Shown here: positions 1 to 9,151 of the stretch, in pieces
Numbering within the stretch: the first letter of the stretch is position 1
How the letters are laid out: the number at the start of each line of letters is the position of its first letter
Origin: Proteus vulgaris
GTDB taxonomy: Bacteria; Pseudomonadota; Gammaproteobacteria; Enterobacterales; Enterobacteriaceae
DNA: 64,000 bases
Direction: 5' to 3'
NCBI RefSeq assembly: GCF_033708015.1
Contig: NZ_CP137920.1
Span: 930,001-994,000, forward strand
Made by a program: the position numbers and the translations under genes
The notes under the pieces: generated by a model
Told to the model about the DNA's origin: nothing
The model's database searches: none
What the model saw: the letters and a program-made list of their open reading frames with translations, nothing else

Positions 1-520
1 TATTCAGCGTATTGAGCCGGGCGATAAAAGCCAAGTAAAAGTACAGTCACTACCGGATATTGCCAAATTACCACAAGATAGAGAAAGCGTTTTCTATTTT
101 AACTTGCGTGAAATTCCACCTCGTAGTGATAAACCCAATGTATTGCAAATTGCATTACAGACACGAATTAAGTTGTTTTATCGCCCAGCATCTATTTATG
201 CCACACAAACGGATCTTACTCATCCTTGGCAGGAAAAAATCACCTTAATAAAGAAAGGTGATCGTTATGAAGTGAATAATCCCACCCCTTATTACGTGAC
301 ATTAGTGGATGGGCTAACAGGGTTACAAGGAAAAAGCCTTGATGGTTTTGAACCGATCATGATTGCCCCTAAAAGTACAGGAACGATAAATCTGCATACT
401 TCTGCATTTGGTACATCCCCGGTACTCAGTTACATCAATGATTATGGTGGACGTCCACAGATGAAATTCACCTGTAATGGTAATGAATGCAAAGTTACAG
501 AAACATCAGCAGGAAACTAA
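1..520 (+). CDS. mrpD: MR/P fimbrial periplasmic chaperone MrpD, 3' part (truncated by window start)
   Basis: PapD-like chaperone that folds and caps fimbrial subunits in the periplasm and hands them to the usher. The reading frame is already open at base 2 and encodes about 172 residues corresponding to the C-terminal two thirds of the complete paralogue at 9152-9910; the start lies outside the window. Visible chaperone features include the conserved FNLREIPP segment and the ASPVLSYINDYG-like C-terminal region. It is followed after 13 bp by mrpE. An internal TTG at 104 should not be taken as the start, because the upstream residues match the paralogue. Confidence 0.93.
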   Translation, partial: IQRIEPGDKSQVKVQSLPDIAKLPQDRESVFYFNLREIPPRSDKPNVLQIALQTRIKLFYRPASIYATQTDLTHPWQEKITLIKKGDRYEVNNPTPYYVTLVDGLTGLQGKSLDGFEPIMIAPKSTGTINLHTSAFGTSPVLSYINDYGGRPQMKFTCNGNECKVTETSAGN

Positions 521-533
521 ATAGGCCTATTTT

Positions 534-1079
534 ATGAAAATGGAACAGCGGTTTAGCCCAAGCAAAGCAGTGTTGAGTCTTATTTTGGCAACGTTTACTG
601 GAGGCCTAAGTTTTACTGCTGTTGCGAATTTACCCGCGAGAGCGGTGAAAGATGTTATTCCGGGAATTGTTTATATCAATATTTCAGGGAATGTCATTGC
701 GCCACCGCCTTGCTTAATTAATGACGGCAAAATGATCGAAGTTAATTTTGGTGAGGTGATGAGTACACGCATTGATGGTGTTCGTTATAAAGAGCCTATC
801 CACTACACCGCAACATGCCAAAAAATGCCAACGAATGCCATGAAAGTTTATGTTACGGGCAGTGCAACTATGTTCGATTCAAATGCGCTACAAACAAATA
901 TTACGGGATTGGGAGTGCGTATTCTGTATCAGGGAAAGCTATTAGATTTAGGAAAGGCGGTAAATTTTACCTATCCCAATTTACCTGAATTAGAAGCGAT
1001 CCCTGTTCGTAATCAGAATGAAGTCTTAGTGGGTGGTGATTTTGTCGCAAGTGGCACACTGCATGTGGATTATCAGTAA
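534..1079 (+). CDS. mrpE: MR/P fimbrial minor subunit MrpE
   Basis: A 181-residue exported pilin-like protein. It has a hydrophobic signal segment near residues 13-35, a Cys in the APPPC motif, a second Cys about 40 residues on, and a C-terminal beta strand ending LHVDYQ, the pattern that usher and chaperone recognise. It lies between the chaperone gene and mrpF, as in the known mrpABCDEFGHJ order. ATG at 534 is used, but ATG at 540 (MEQRF) is equally compatible with the weak upstream ribosome site. It pairs with the paralogue at 9922-10479. Confidence 0.9.
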   Translation: MKMEQRFSPSKAVLSLILATFTGGLSFTAVANLPARAVKDVIPGIVYINISGNVIAPPPCLINDGKMIEVNFGEVMSTRIDGVRYKEPIHYTATCQKMPTNAMKVYVTGSATMFDSNALQTNITGLGVRILYQGKLLDLGKAVNFTYPNLPELEAIPVRNQNEVLVGGDFVASGTLHVDYQ

Positions 1080-1090
1080 GAGGTCAGAAG

Positions 1091-1576
1091 ATGAATAAAT
1101 TAAAGTACCTATGTCTGATTGCATTACTGAATTCTTATTCTGTCATAAGCGCAGACGCACCTAATATGAAATTATTTGGCACCTTATTAGTGCCACCCCC
1201 TTGTGTCATTAGCAATAACGAACTGATTGATGTCTATTTTGGGCACAACGTGGGTATTCATAAAGTAGATGGCATTAACTATACCGAATCGGTGAATTAC
1301 CGACTGGTCTGTGATCCAAATTTAAAAGGTTGGGATTTAGGGCTTTCTGTTATTGGTCCTAAAACACAGTTTGATGAAGCTGCGCTACAAACCAATATTC
1401 CAGATCTAGGTATTCATCTTACGCAAGATGGTAAGCCTTTTAAATTAAACGAACGCATTGCGATATCACCGGATAATCCCCCCGTGATCCAAGCGGTGCC
1501 CGTTAAAAGACCCGGTAGCACTTTACCTGAAGGTGCATTTGAAGTTTCGGCAACACTGCTTGCTGAATACCAATAG
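1091..1576 (+). CDS. mrpF: MR/P fimbrial minor subunit MrpF
   Basis: A 161-residue pilin-family protein with an N-terminal signal peptide ending near SADAP, a PPPCVI motif, a second Cys (LVCDP), and a C-terminal donor-strand motif ending LLAEYQ. It is probably a minor tip or adaptor subunit of the MR/P fimbria. The gene starts 11 bp after mrpE with an AAGAGG ribosome-binding sequence and ends 10 bp before mrpG. It is strongly similar along its length to the product of 10492-10986, showing the whole operon is duplicated. Confidence 0.9.
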   Translation: MNKLKYLCLIALLNSYSVISADAPNMKLFGTLLVPPPCVISNNELIDVYFGHNVGIHKVDGINYTESVNYRLVCDPNLKGWDLGLSVIGPKTQFDEAALQTNIPDLGIHLTQDGKPFKLNERIAISPDNPPVIQAVPVKRPGSTLPEGAFEVSATLLAEYQ

Positions 1577-1586
1577 GAGCGTATTG

Positions 1587-2135
1587 ATGAATATTAAAAG
1601 ATTATCGATCCCGTTCATATTGGGGCTAGCCACATTTACGGGATTAACATCAACCGCTTTCTCAGCACCGGACAATATGCGTTTTCACGGCATATTAGTT
1701 GACGAGCCCTGCACCATAAAGCCCGGTGACGAAACCGTTGAGCTAGATTTTGGCAATATTCCGGACAAGAACCTTTATGCGTATCAAAGAACACCAAGCA
1801 AGTTGTTTCAAATACGCTTGTCTGAATGTGATTTAACGATTGGTAAAAGTGTCAAGATCACCTTTAAAGGGGATGAAAATCAAGCCATGGCAGGACAAGG
1901 TTTTTTAGCGATAAGCCCAAGCAGTCAAGCCGCGGGTATTGCGGTTGGACTGGAATCTGAAAATGGAAATGCGCTACCGGTTAATAAAGAAACGGACAAA
2001 ATGTCATTAAATGCGGATGACACGATTTTAAATTTTTATGCCTTTATTCAAGGGGAGCCGGATGCGATTGCTAACCAATCCATTAAACGCGGCCCATTTA
2101 GTGCAATAGCCACATTTCATTTGAATTATGACTAA
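1587..2135 (+). CDS. mrpG: MR/P fimbrial minor subunit MrpG
   Basis: A 182-residue pilin-like subunit with a signal peptide (residues 1 to about 24, ending FSA), an EPCTIKPGDE motif with the first disulphide Cys, the second Cys in LSECDL, and a C-terminal strand ending ATFHLNY. The ATG at 1587 is chosen because TAGGAG lies just upstream and the paralogue at 10996 begins at the equivalent residue; a longer open frame from 1533 would overlap mrpF. In the MR/P system MrpG is a minor subunit near the tip, which I take from family knowledge. Confidence 0.9.
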   Translation: MNIKRLSIPFILGLATFTGLTSTAFSAPDNMRFHGILVDEPCTIKPGDETVELDFGNIPDKNLYAYQRTPSKLFQIRLSECDLTIGKSVKITFKGDENQAMAGQGFLAISPSSQAAGIAVGLESENGNALPVNKETDKMSLNADDTILNFYAFIQGEPDAIANQSIKRGPFSAIATFHLNYD

Positions 2136-2156
2136 TTATTAGGGTTGAGGTTTTAT

Positions 2157-2984
2157 ATGTCCATATTAAAGCGACTTCCGGCTTTATGTATTGCAATCGG
2201 TTTGCTGTTTTCGGCACCTGCGATGGCATCCATCTTTTCTTATATAACCGAATCGACAGGAACACCCTCAAATGCAACCTATACCTATGTTATCCAGCGC
2301 TGGGATCCTGAAACGTCGGGAACATTAAATCCTTGTTATGGATGGTCTACTTGTTATGTAACGATTAACCATAAACATGATCTTGATGGGTCTGGTGGAT
2401 CAGCTAAACAACTCATCACAAGAATTGAGAAGTTGCGTACTTTAGCGGAAGTTCGAGAGGAGGTTTTAAGAAATATTTCCTTTCCACTTGAAGGAAAGAC
2501 CGATCACGTAGGACCTGCTTTAAATTCTAATCAGGAATGTGTGGGATTATTTTATCAACCCAATTCAAGTGGAATATCACCGAGTGGGCGTTTATTACCG
2601 GGATCACTATGTGGTATTGCTCCGCCACCTGTTGGTGCCTGCAAAATAACAGAAGGCGCTGTAAACCTTAATTATGGTGATATAGATGAATATAGTTTAG
2701 AGGGTGCCCAGCGTTATCAGAATATCAATGTTACTTGTAATTTAGCGATGAAAGTCATGGTTATTGCATCAGGTTCAGATAGCGGGAGAGTGCCTTTACG
2801 TTCAGACAACAGTTTATATGCTGATTTATTTCTTGATGATTATCCAGGCGAGACCGGAAGCATAATTAATGTTCCTGCTGGTGGTTCAGTGCCTGTAAAA
2901 GTAAGTTCTACTTTACATACAAATGGTCGCGTTGCACCGGGCTATTTCTCTGGTTCGGGCTCAATTATTTTAACGATGCCTTAA
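2157..2984 (+). CDS. mrpH: MR/P tip adhesin MrpH
   Basis: Two-domain tip adhesin of 275 residues: signal peptide (about residues 1-24), receptor-binding domain, then a pilin domain from about GACKIT to the end. Published MrpH work describes zinc coordination by His72, His74 and His117. With the ATG at 2157, sequence residues 72 and 74 (NHKHD) and 117 (TDH) are all histidine, which also fixes this start over an upstream TTG at 2145. The ribosome site is TTGAGG at 2145-2150. The gene precedes the regulator gene mrpJ by 20 bp. Confidence 0.93.
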   Translation: MSILKRLPALCIAIGLLFSAPAMASIFSYITESTGTPSNATYTYVIQRWDPETSGTLNPCYGWSTCYVTINHKHDLDGSGGSAKQLITRIEKLRTLAEVREEVLRNISFPLEGKTDHVGPALNSNQECVGLFYQPNSSGISPSGRLLPGSLCGIAPPPVGACKITEGAVNLNYGDIDEYSLEGAQRYQNINVTCNLAMKVMVIASGSDSGRVPLRSDNSLYADLFLDDYPGETGSIINVPAGGSVPVKVSSTLHTNGRVAPGYFSGSGSIILTMP

Positions 2985-3004
2985 TCATGATAATAGGTGG
3001 ATAT

Positions 3005-3325
3005 ATGATGAATTACAATTTTACAGATATCGATGTTAATGCGTTAGTTGGAAAACGAATTCAGAAAAAGCGTAAAGAATTAGGTTACACCGGTATGCAA
3101 ATTGCTGAAAAAATTGGTGTTAGCCAACAGCAATTCTCCCGATATGAGCGCGGTATGAACAAGATTGATTTAAGCTATCTTGTTTTATTAGCCAATTATC
3201 TCAATACACCTATTTATTGGTTTTTTGAAGACTGTTTTATACCCAAATCCTCATCAGAAAATCAGCGTAATGATAAACGTAGCAGTATCATTGCTGAAGC
3301 GACACCTGATGTCTTTTTGTACTAA
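3005..3325 (+). CDS. mrpJ: MrpJ-type HTH transcriptional regulator (fimbria-motility switch)
   Basis: A 106-residue XRE-family DNA-binding protein encoded last in the fimbrial operon. The helix-turn-helix spans roughly residues 12-70 and contains GKRIQKKRKELGY and the characteristic SQQQFSRYERG recognition segment. MrpJ of P. mirabilis represses flagellar expression when fimbriae are made and also acts on the mrp promoter; that role is known for the family and not shown here. ATG at 3005 follows AGGTGG; an in-frame ATG at 2987 would lack a ribosome site. The C-terminal tail differs from the second copy at 12444. Confidence 0.92.
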   Translation: MMNYNFTDIDVNALVGKRIQKKRKELGYTGMQIAEKIGVSQQQFSRYERGMNKIDLSYLVLLANYLNTPIYWFFEDCFIPKSSSENQRNDKRSSIIAEATPDVFLY

Positions 3326-3402
3326 TACATACGGCTAAATTAGCTCAAAATGAGGAGGGTTTAGTGTGTATGTTTTTCTTTGATTGATTACCAAATTGGT
3401 AA

Positions 3403-3428
3403 GGCAGGGTTTTCCCTGCCCTTTTTTT
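3403..3428 (+). terminator. Rho-independent terminator after first fimbrial operon
   Basis: GGCAGGG (3403-3409) pairs with CCCTGCC (3414-3420) around a TTTT loop and is followed by C and a run of T. It lies about 75 bp after mrpJ and closes the first MR/P operon. Confidence 0.9.
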
Positions 3429-5257
3429 ATCTTAAAAAAGGCTCAGTACAATTAGCCAAACTTGAGTTATCGATCGTCTAGTCAGCAAAAAAAGGAGGTA
3501 TAGGGGATCAATTTTTACTCTTTTTATAAGGGGGGAAAATGCGTTATGAAAGTAAAATGCTCATTTTATGATGATAATAATTATCTAAAACACACATTCT
3601 TCCTTGGTTATGGGTTAGGAATACTCCTAAAACGAGTATTTTGCAAATATCGACCTTTAGTCGATTCAATATGTCTTTTTTTTATCGCACAGTGAAAAAG
3701 ATAAATAAACTTAAATTAATTTATTAGATAAAGATCATCCAATAACGATACTCTTATTAAGAGTTATGGGGTTGAATAATTAAATAATATTAATATGAAC
3801 CTCTATTTTTATTTAAATTATTTACTTGTTATTATTTAATCAATAGATGACCGTTTCCAATATATACCTCAAAACTTACTTCTTTAGATTAATTAACTAT
3901 TAGGGATTTCGTTAATTTTATTCCTAATTTAATGTAAAAATAAAAAACGCTAATATTCTTATTGAAAAAAATTAGTAATTAAAAAAATAAGCAATAACAA
4001 CTAATATGTGTACACATAACCTGAGTAATGTTAACTTGGTGTGTTTATAACGTAAATAAAATGTATTTTAATTTGTTTTTATTTGGATAAGAAAATGTGG
4101 ATATCATGGAAAGGTATTAATATGAATAAGCCAATAATGAAATTAGTATTAACACGTAAAATAATCAATAATCCAAGAAATAAATAATTTAAAATTTTGA
4201 AGCGGTTTTTAATAAATACATTAAAAAATTTACCCAAAAAAAGAGTAATAACTTTTAATCAAATGATTGGGTTTTCGGTTTTTTTTGAGGAGAAAATGGG
4301 CATTATACGAATTTCTTTTTTGAATTATCAGCGAGTTAACATCCGGTGGTGTTCTTGATCAAAAAATACAAATTGTACAAAAAACTCACTTTCTGACCTT
4401 GATTTCCTAAGTGTTAATACGTAAATGAGAGTGTTAAATTTTTATCAAAATGCGGCATTCTTGATTATCATTTTTAACTAATTACTTAAAAATCAATTGA
4501 TTATGTTTTTTTTGCTCATTTTATTTTGTTTATTATAAAAAATTACAATTTTAAAAAACATAAACTCATAATTTATATTGTAAATACAATAAGTTATGCT
4601 TATTACATATCTTGTGTTCTTAATATTTAGTTCTATTTTGGATAATCATTATAAGATTTATTTTGTGTGGTTTCTTCACGAAATTAAATAATGATGATAA
4701 ATAAATTAACAAACATATTATTTTGATCTACTTAAAAATCAATATATTAAATGCAAGTTGTTTCATTATGTAAATTTTTGGTTATTTTAAGTTAAAATAA
4801 AGAAATAATAAAATGTTATTTAATTGATAAATACTCCTATTCATAAAAAGACAATTAGATTTTTTTACTTTAAATTTTAGATTTAAAGAATTTAAATCCA
4901 CTTCAACACTTTTTAAGAGTATATTTTTGGTTTTAAAGTCTGTTTCGAGTGTTTTGAAAAAGTAATATTTTGTATGAAAATGTAAAAAATACACCTAATA
5001 TCAGTAAATTAATAAAAATAGACTTAATTAAATTTGAGTGGTTTGACTTAAATAAAACCCGAGAGAATAATATATCCAACTTGATACATTCCCTTTATCT
5101 AATTTCATTATTTAATATGAGATTAATTAGGTGCAATTTATCAAAATATAGAAACTTTATTTAGTATGTCATTCATTTAAGCAAATTTCTTATTTTGCTT
5201 ATATTGAATTTTATTATTTTAAATATCTTCGTTCTTATATTTTCAGGAAACATAAAG
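3429..5257. other. AT-rich intergenic region between the two MR/P operons
   Basis: About 1.8 kb with no convincing gene. It presumably contains the promoter of the second operon. Two perfect dyads stand out: TATGTGTACACATA (4005-4018) and TTATTTTAA-g-TTAAAATAA (4782-4800). Open frames at 4782-4994 and 4970-5164 have AT-skewed composition and no recognisable family. I did not find a clean pair of roughly 20-bp inverted repeats like those of the MrpI-invertible promoter element, although inspection by eye could miss a degenerate pair. Confidence 0.6.
3546..3695 (+). CDS. Possible small protein (49 aa), unrecognised
   Basis: An open frame starting ATG at 3546 shortly after a strong purine tract (AGGGGGGAAAA around 3529-3539) encodes 49 residues, with a hydrophobic middle (FFLGYGLGILL) and a hydrophobic end (ICLFFIAQ). 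I do not recognise it. The purine tract also precedes an overlapping 10-codon frame at 3540. It may be noncoding; conservation in other Proteus genomes is the only real test. Confidence 0.2.
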   Translation: MKVKCSFYDDNNYLKHTFFLGYGLGILLKRVFCKYRPLVDSICLFFIAQ

Positions 5258-5818
5258 ATGAAATTAAATAAATTAGGTTTAGTTTTAGGTTTAGGCTTAG
5301 CTGTTGCTGCGGGTTCTGCATTTGCTGCAGATGATGGTACTACTGCTCCGACCGCAAATAAGGATCAAGGTCATGGTACTGTAGAATTTTGGGGTTCAAT
5401 TATCGATGCTCCATGTTCAATCGATCCTAACTCAGGTGACCAACGTGTTCCACTAGGACAAGTTTCAGCAAATGCTCTGAAAGAGGGTGGCCGTAGCGTA
5501 TCTAATACTTTCAAAATTAAATTACTGCAATGCTCTACTGAAACTTATAAAACAGTTCAAACTACCTTCACGGGTGCTGAAGCAGCCGATATTCTGCCAG
5601 GCTCTTTAGGTATCGAAGGTTTAGCGCAAAATGCAGCAGTTGTTATTACTGATGCAGGTGGTACACAAATTAAATTAGGTGAACCAACAAAAGCTCAAAC
5701 TATTCGTGATGGTTCAAATGATCTGAACTTTGCTGCTTACTTAAAAGGTTCTCCTGATAAAGCCGCTGTACCGGGTGACTTTACTGCGATCGCAACTTTC
5801 GCATTAACTTACCAATAA
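5258..5818 (+). CDS. mrpA': MR/P-type major fimbrial subunit (second operon, MrpA')
   Basis: A 186-residue major pilin. It has a signal peptide (residues 1 to about 23, ending AFA), then DQGHGTVEFWGSIIDAPCSI with the first Cys, a second Cys (LQCST), and the C-terminal beta-zipper strand ending IATFALTYQ. The ATG at 5258 follows AGGAAAC; the longer open frame from 5195 adds an untranslated AT-rich leader. It resembles what I recall of MrpA but carries an extra mature N-terminal segment (DDGTTAPTANK), consistent with the divergent mrp' copy. A hairpin downstream separates it from the rest of the operon. Confidence 0.9.
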   Translation: MKLNKLGLVLGLGLAVAAGSAFAADDGTTAPTANKDQGHGTVEFWGSIIDAPCSIDPNSGDQRVPLGQVSANALKEGGRSVSNTFKIKLLQCSTETYKTVQTTFTGAEAADILPGSLGIEGLAQNAAVVITDAGGTQIKLGEPTKAQTIRDGSNDLNFAAYLKGSPDKAAVPGDFTAIATFALTYQ

Positions 5819-5831
5819 TAAATGTGCTTTT

Positions 5832-5862
5832 AAGCCCTGTATAAGGATGTATAGGGCTTTAT
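5832..5862 (+). terminator. Intra-operon attenuating hairpin after major pilin gene
   Basis: AAGCCCT (5832-5838) pairs with AGGGCTT (5853-5859), extended by weaker pairs, and is followed by TATTTT. A leaky terminator directly after the major pilin gene is common in chaperone-usher operons and would keep pilin mRNA in excess over usher and minor subunits. Confidence 0.75.
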
Positions 5863-5904
5863 TTTGAGCTTTATTTTATGGTTTATCTTATGGAGTAGAA
5901 AACA

Positions 5905-6465
5905 ATGAATCGCAAAATGGTGTCACTATTATTACTTGTTGCAACAGGATTGTTAGTTAAACCTGTAATGGCAGTGACTGATATAAAACAAGATGTAAAA
6001 TCACATCAGCGATTCGGCGTGGTTAGTTTACAAGGTTCTATATTAGAACCAACATGTACTATCTCGGCGGGAAGTCGAGAGCAAGTGATCTCTTTAAATA
6101 CCGTATCTATTCCAACCTTAGCAGTCGAAGGCCAAGGACCTATTGAATATTTCTCTATTCGATTAACAGAATGTTCTCTTGTTGACCAAAAAGGTACACA
6201 AGCTGAACGTCCTCGTTTTACTGCTACTTTTGAAGGACTCGCACAGAACGGATTATTCCAACTTTTCGGCGATGCGAAAGGTGCTTCGTTAGCTATTGCT
6301 GACCGTTACGGAAGATCGGCAATACCAGGGAAACCTTTACCTCCTGTGGATATTGATACTAAGTCGTTGTCTTTGTTGTATCAAGCAAGACTAGTTAAAA
6401 ATAACGATATCCCACGAGCCGGTAATTATCAGGCAACCCTGCGTTTTAAACTTGAATACTATTAA
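5905..6465 (+). CDS. mrpB': MR/P-type fimbrial subunit MrpB' (anchor/terminator pilin)
   Basis: A 186-residue exported pilin-like protein with signal peptide (1 to about 23, VMA), GSILEPTCTISAG and LTECSL cysteine motifs, and a C-terminal strand FKLEYY. It lies between the major pilin gene and the usher gene, the position of mrpB, whose product is thought to terminate fimbrial growth. Its ribosome site is TATGGAG before the ATG. There is no copy for the first operon in the window because that operon begins upstream. Confidence 0.87.
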   Translation: MNRKMVSLLLLVATGLLVKPVMAVTDIKQDVKSHQRFGVVSLQGSILEPTCTISAGSREQVISLNTVSIPTLAVEGQGPIEYFSIRLTECSLVDQKGTQAERPRFTATFEGLAQNGLFQLFGDAKGASLAIADRYGRSAIPGKPLPPVDIDTKSLSLLYQARLVKNNDIPRAGNYQATLRFKLEYY

Positions 6466-6485
6466 ATGGATTGGTTGGATAATTT

Positions 6486-9107
6486 ATGGCTAAATCATTC
6501 AAAACTGCATCAAGAAATGCAGAGATAAAGAGTAATAAGCATACAATTCGACCTGTCGCAGCTCTGATCTATTTAATTATTGCTGGTATGGCGAGCGCCC
6601 CTAGTATGGCATTTGCAGCTGGTGATATCGAGTTTAACTCTGATATTCTTGATCTAAAAGATAAGCAAAATATTGATTTATCTGACTTCTCTCGCGCTGG
6701 TTATATTATGCCAGGTAAGTATGAATTTATTGTTAAAGTGAACAATAATGAATTACCTGACCTCTATACCATCAATTATGTAGTCCCTGAGAATGATCCT
6801 AAAGCGAGTGTTCCTTGTATTCCTCGCGAATTAGTCAATCAATTTACGTTGAAACCAGAGTGGCTTAAAGCAGTAACTTGGAAAGATGGCGGTGCTTGCC
6901 TTGATGAGTCATCGATACCCGGCATGACAACAAGTACTCATTTAGGTGCAGGTAGTTTTATTGTGACTATTCCTCAAGCCTATGTTGAGTATGCAACTGA
7001 AGATTGGGATCCACCTTCTCGTTGGGATGAAGGTATTTCAGGACTTATTTTTGACTATAACTTGAATGCTAATGTGACCGATCCCGCTAATGGTAAACAA
7101 AGACAACAAGTTACGGGCAGTGGTACTGCGGGAGCTAACTTAGGTGTTTGGCGTTTTCGTGCTGATTGGCAAGCAAGCTATCAGCACACAACTGGCGTGA
7201 ATGGTAGCACTGAAAATGATTGGGATTGGAGTCAATATTATCTTTATAGAGCAATAACCCAGTTGGGGGCTCGCCTTATTATGGGTGAGACTTATTCACG
7301 TTCTGATATTTTTGATAACTTCCGTTTTACGGGGATCAGTTTATTAACGGATGATCAGATGTTGCCTCCTAATTTGAGAGGTTATGCGCCTGAAGTAACT
7401 GGTGTTGCAAAATCGAACGCCAAAGTGACGATTAGTCAGCAAGGTCGCGTGATCTACGAAACACAGGTCGCACCAGGTCCATTCCGTATTCAAAATCTTA
7501 ATGATGCCGTCAGTGGTAAGTTGGATATTCGTGTTGAAGAGCAAGATGGTTCAGTACAAGAATACCAAATGGATACGGCAAGTATCCCTTACTTAACACG
7601 CCCGGGTAGAGTGCAATATAAATTATCAGCCGGTAAACCTTCTGATATAGACCATAAAACGGAAGGGCCAGTTTTTGCAATGGGTGAGTTTTCATGGGGG
7701 GTCTCAAATGGTTGGTCACTCTATGGGGGATCATTAGTTGCGGGAGATTATAATTCTGTCTCTTTAGGTATTGGTCGTGACTTGATGGTATTAGGTGCAA
7801 TTTCATTTGATGCGACACACTCATGGGCAAAAATTCCTAGTGATAATAAACGCTATCATGGTGGCTCTTATCGAGTGAGTTACTCTAAACGTTTTGAGGC
7901 GATTAATGGTCAGGTAACTTTCGCCGGTTACCGTTTCTCAGAACGCGACTTTATGAGTATGGATCAATATTTAGATCGTCGTTATCGAGATAACAACCGC
8001 GATAATAATAAAGAGCTTTATACAATTACATTAAGTAAACAATTCCCTGATTTAGGCTTGAGTGCTTATCTCAATTATAACCATCAAACATATTGGAATA
8101 AGCCTAATAACGATTACTACAACTTGTCGTTATCTAAGTTTATGGATATTGGCCGCTTTAAAAATATCAATTTCAATGTATCTGCTTACCGCAATAAATT
8201 TAATGGCTCGAATGATGATGGTGTTTATCTGAATGTCAGTATGCCTTGGAGTGATAAAGCCACAATTAGCTATAACACAGTGATTAATAAGCATGGTAAC
8301 TCACATAATGTGAGCTATTTTGATCGCCTCGATGAAAATAATAACTATCGCTTAGGCGCAGGTTTAAGTGGCCGTGGACGCCCATCTGCTGATGCTTATT
8401 ATACGCATTATGGTGATACCGCGCTGGTAACAGCAAGTGCGAGTCATACTCAAGGTGAAAATACCTCAGCATCACTCTCTTTACAAGGCGGAGCAACGTT
8501 AACCGCAAAAGGTGGCGCATTCCACCGTACCGCAATGCCAGGTGCTGCGCGTTTATTAGTCGATACTAATGGTGTGGCTGATGTACCAGTTAGAAGCTTA
8601 GGGGCGGTGAGCCATACTAACGCTTTTGGTAAAGCGGTACTTCCAGATATTAATAATTACTATCGAAGTAGTGCAACAATTGATTTAGATAAATTACCTG
8701 ATGATGTTGATGCAGTGCGTTCAATTCAACAATTAACTTTAACCGAAGGGGCAATAGGTTACCGTGAGTTTGACGTTATTTCAGGGCAAAAAGCGATGGC
8801 GATTATTCGCTTGAAAGACGGTAGTTACCCACCATTTGGCGCTAGCATTACCACAGAAAAAGGACGAGAACTGGGGATCGTGAATGATAGCGGTAATGTT
8901 TATTTAAGTGGAATAAACTCCGGAGATATTTTAGAGGTACGTTGGAGTGGTAAAAAACAGTGTGAAATACAAGTACCTCAGTTAGACAAAGGTGTCTTTA
9001 TTTCTTCACTCTTATTAACGTGTGGGAATACACCATCAATCTCTTATTCAGCACAAGAGAGAACCGAATCACCCTCTCAGCCACAATTAGTCAAAACTGA
9101 AGGTTGA
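6486..9107 (+). CDS. mrpC': MR/P-type outer-membrane fimbrial usher MrpC'
   Basis: An 873-residue FimD/PapC-family usher that accepts chaperone-subunit complexes and secretes the fimbria through the outer membrane. After a long signal region (about 45 residues, ending AFA) the N-terminal domain begins with GDIEFNSDIL. The beta-barrel and plug follow (GAGSFIVTIPQAYVEY, DDQMLPPNLRGYAPEVTGVA), then C-terminal domains with GYREFDVISGQKAMAIIRLKDG and two cysteines near the end. Length is normal for the family. It starts 20 bp after mrpB' and precedes the chaperone gene by 44 bp. Confidence 0.95.
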   Translation: MAKSFKTASRNAEIKSNKHTIRPVAALIYLIIAGMASAPSMAFAAGDIEFNSDILDLKDKQNIDLSDFSRAGYIMPGKYEFIVKVNNNELPDLYTINYVVPENDPKASVPCIPRELVNQFTLKPEWLKAVTWKDGGACLDESSIPGMTTSTHLGAGSFIVTIPQAYVEYATEDWDPPSRWDEGISGLIFDYNLNANVTDPANGKQRQQVTGSGTAGANLGVWRFRADWQASYQHTTGVNGSTENDWDWSQYYLYRAITQLGARLIMGETYSRSDIFDNFRFTGISLLTDDQMLPPNLRGYAPEVTGVAKSNAKVTISQQGRVIYETQVAPGPFRIQNLNDAVSGKLDIRVEEQDGSVQEYQMDTASIPYLTRPGRVQYKLSAGKPSDIDHKTEGPVFAMGEFSWGVSNGWSLYGGSLVAGDYNSVSLGIGRDLMVLGAISFDATHSWAKIPSDNKRYHGGSYRVSYSKRFEAINGQVTFAGYRFSERDFMSMDQYLDRRYRDNNRDNNKELYTITLSKQFPDLGLSAYLNYNHQTYWNKPNNDYYNLSLSKFMDIGRFKNINFNVSAYRNKFNGSNDDGVYLNVSMPWSDKATISYNTVINKHGNSHNVSYFDRLDENNNYRLGAGLSGRGRPSADAYYTHYGDTALVTASASHTQGENTSASLSLQGGATLTAKGGAFHRTAMPGAARLLVDTNGVADVPVRSLGAVSHTNAFGKAVLPDINNYYRSSATIDLDKLPDDVDAVRSIQQLTLTEGAIGYREFDVISGQKAMAIIRLKDGSYPPFGASITTEKGRELGIVNDSGNVYLSGINSGDILEVRWSGKKQCEIQVPQLDKGVFISSLLLTCGNTPSISYSAQERTESPSQPQLVKTEG

Positions 9108-9151
9108 GAAGGGAAAATTAAACGATTTTATAAACAAAAGAGTAATTAAAG

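Noticed and set aside
4782..5164. Two small open frames upstream of the second fimbrial operon
   Set aside because: Composition is that of AT-rich noncoding DNA, they overlap each other, and neither has a ribosome site or recognisable features.
4680..5257. A possible invertible promoter element like that of mrpA
   Set aside because: I looked for two matching inverted repeats of about 20 bp roughly 250 bp apart and saw only partial matches (GGTTTTAAAGTC versus GACTTAAATAAAACC). No recombinase gene is adjacent.
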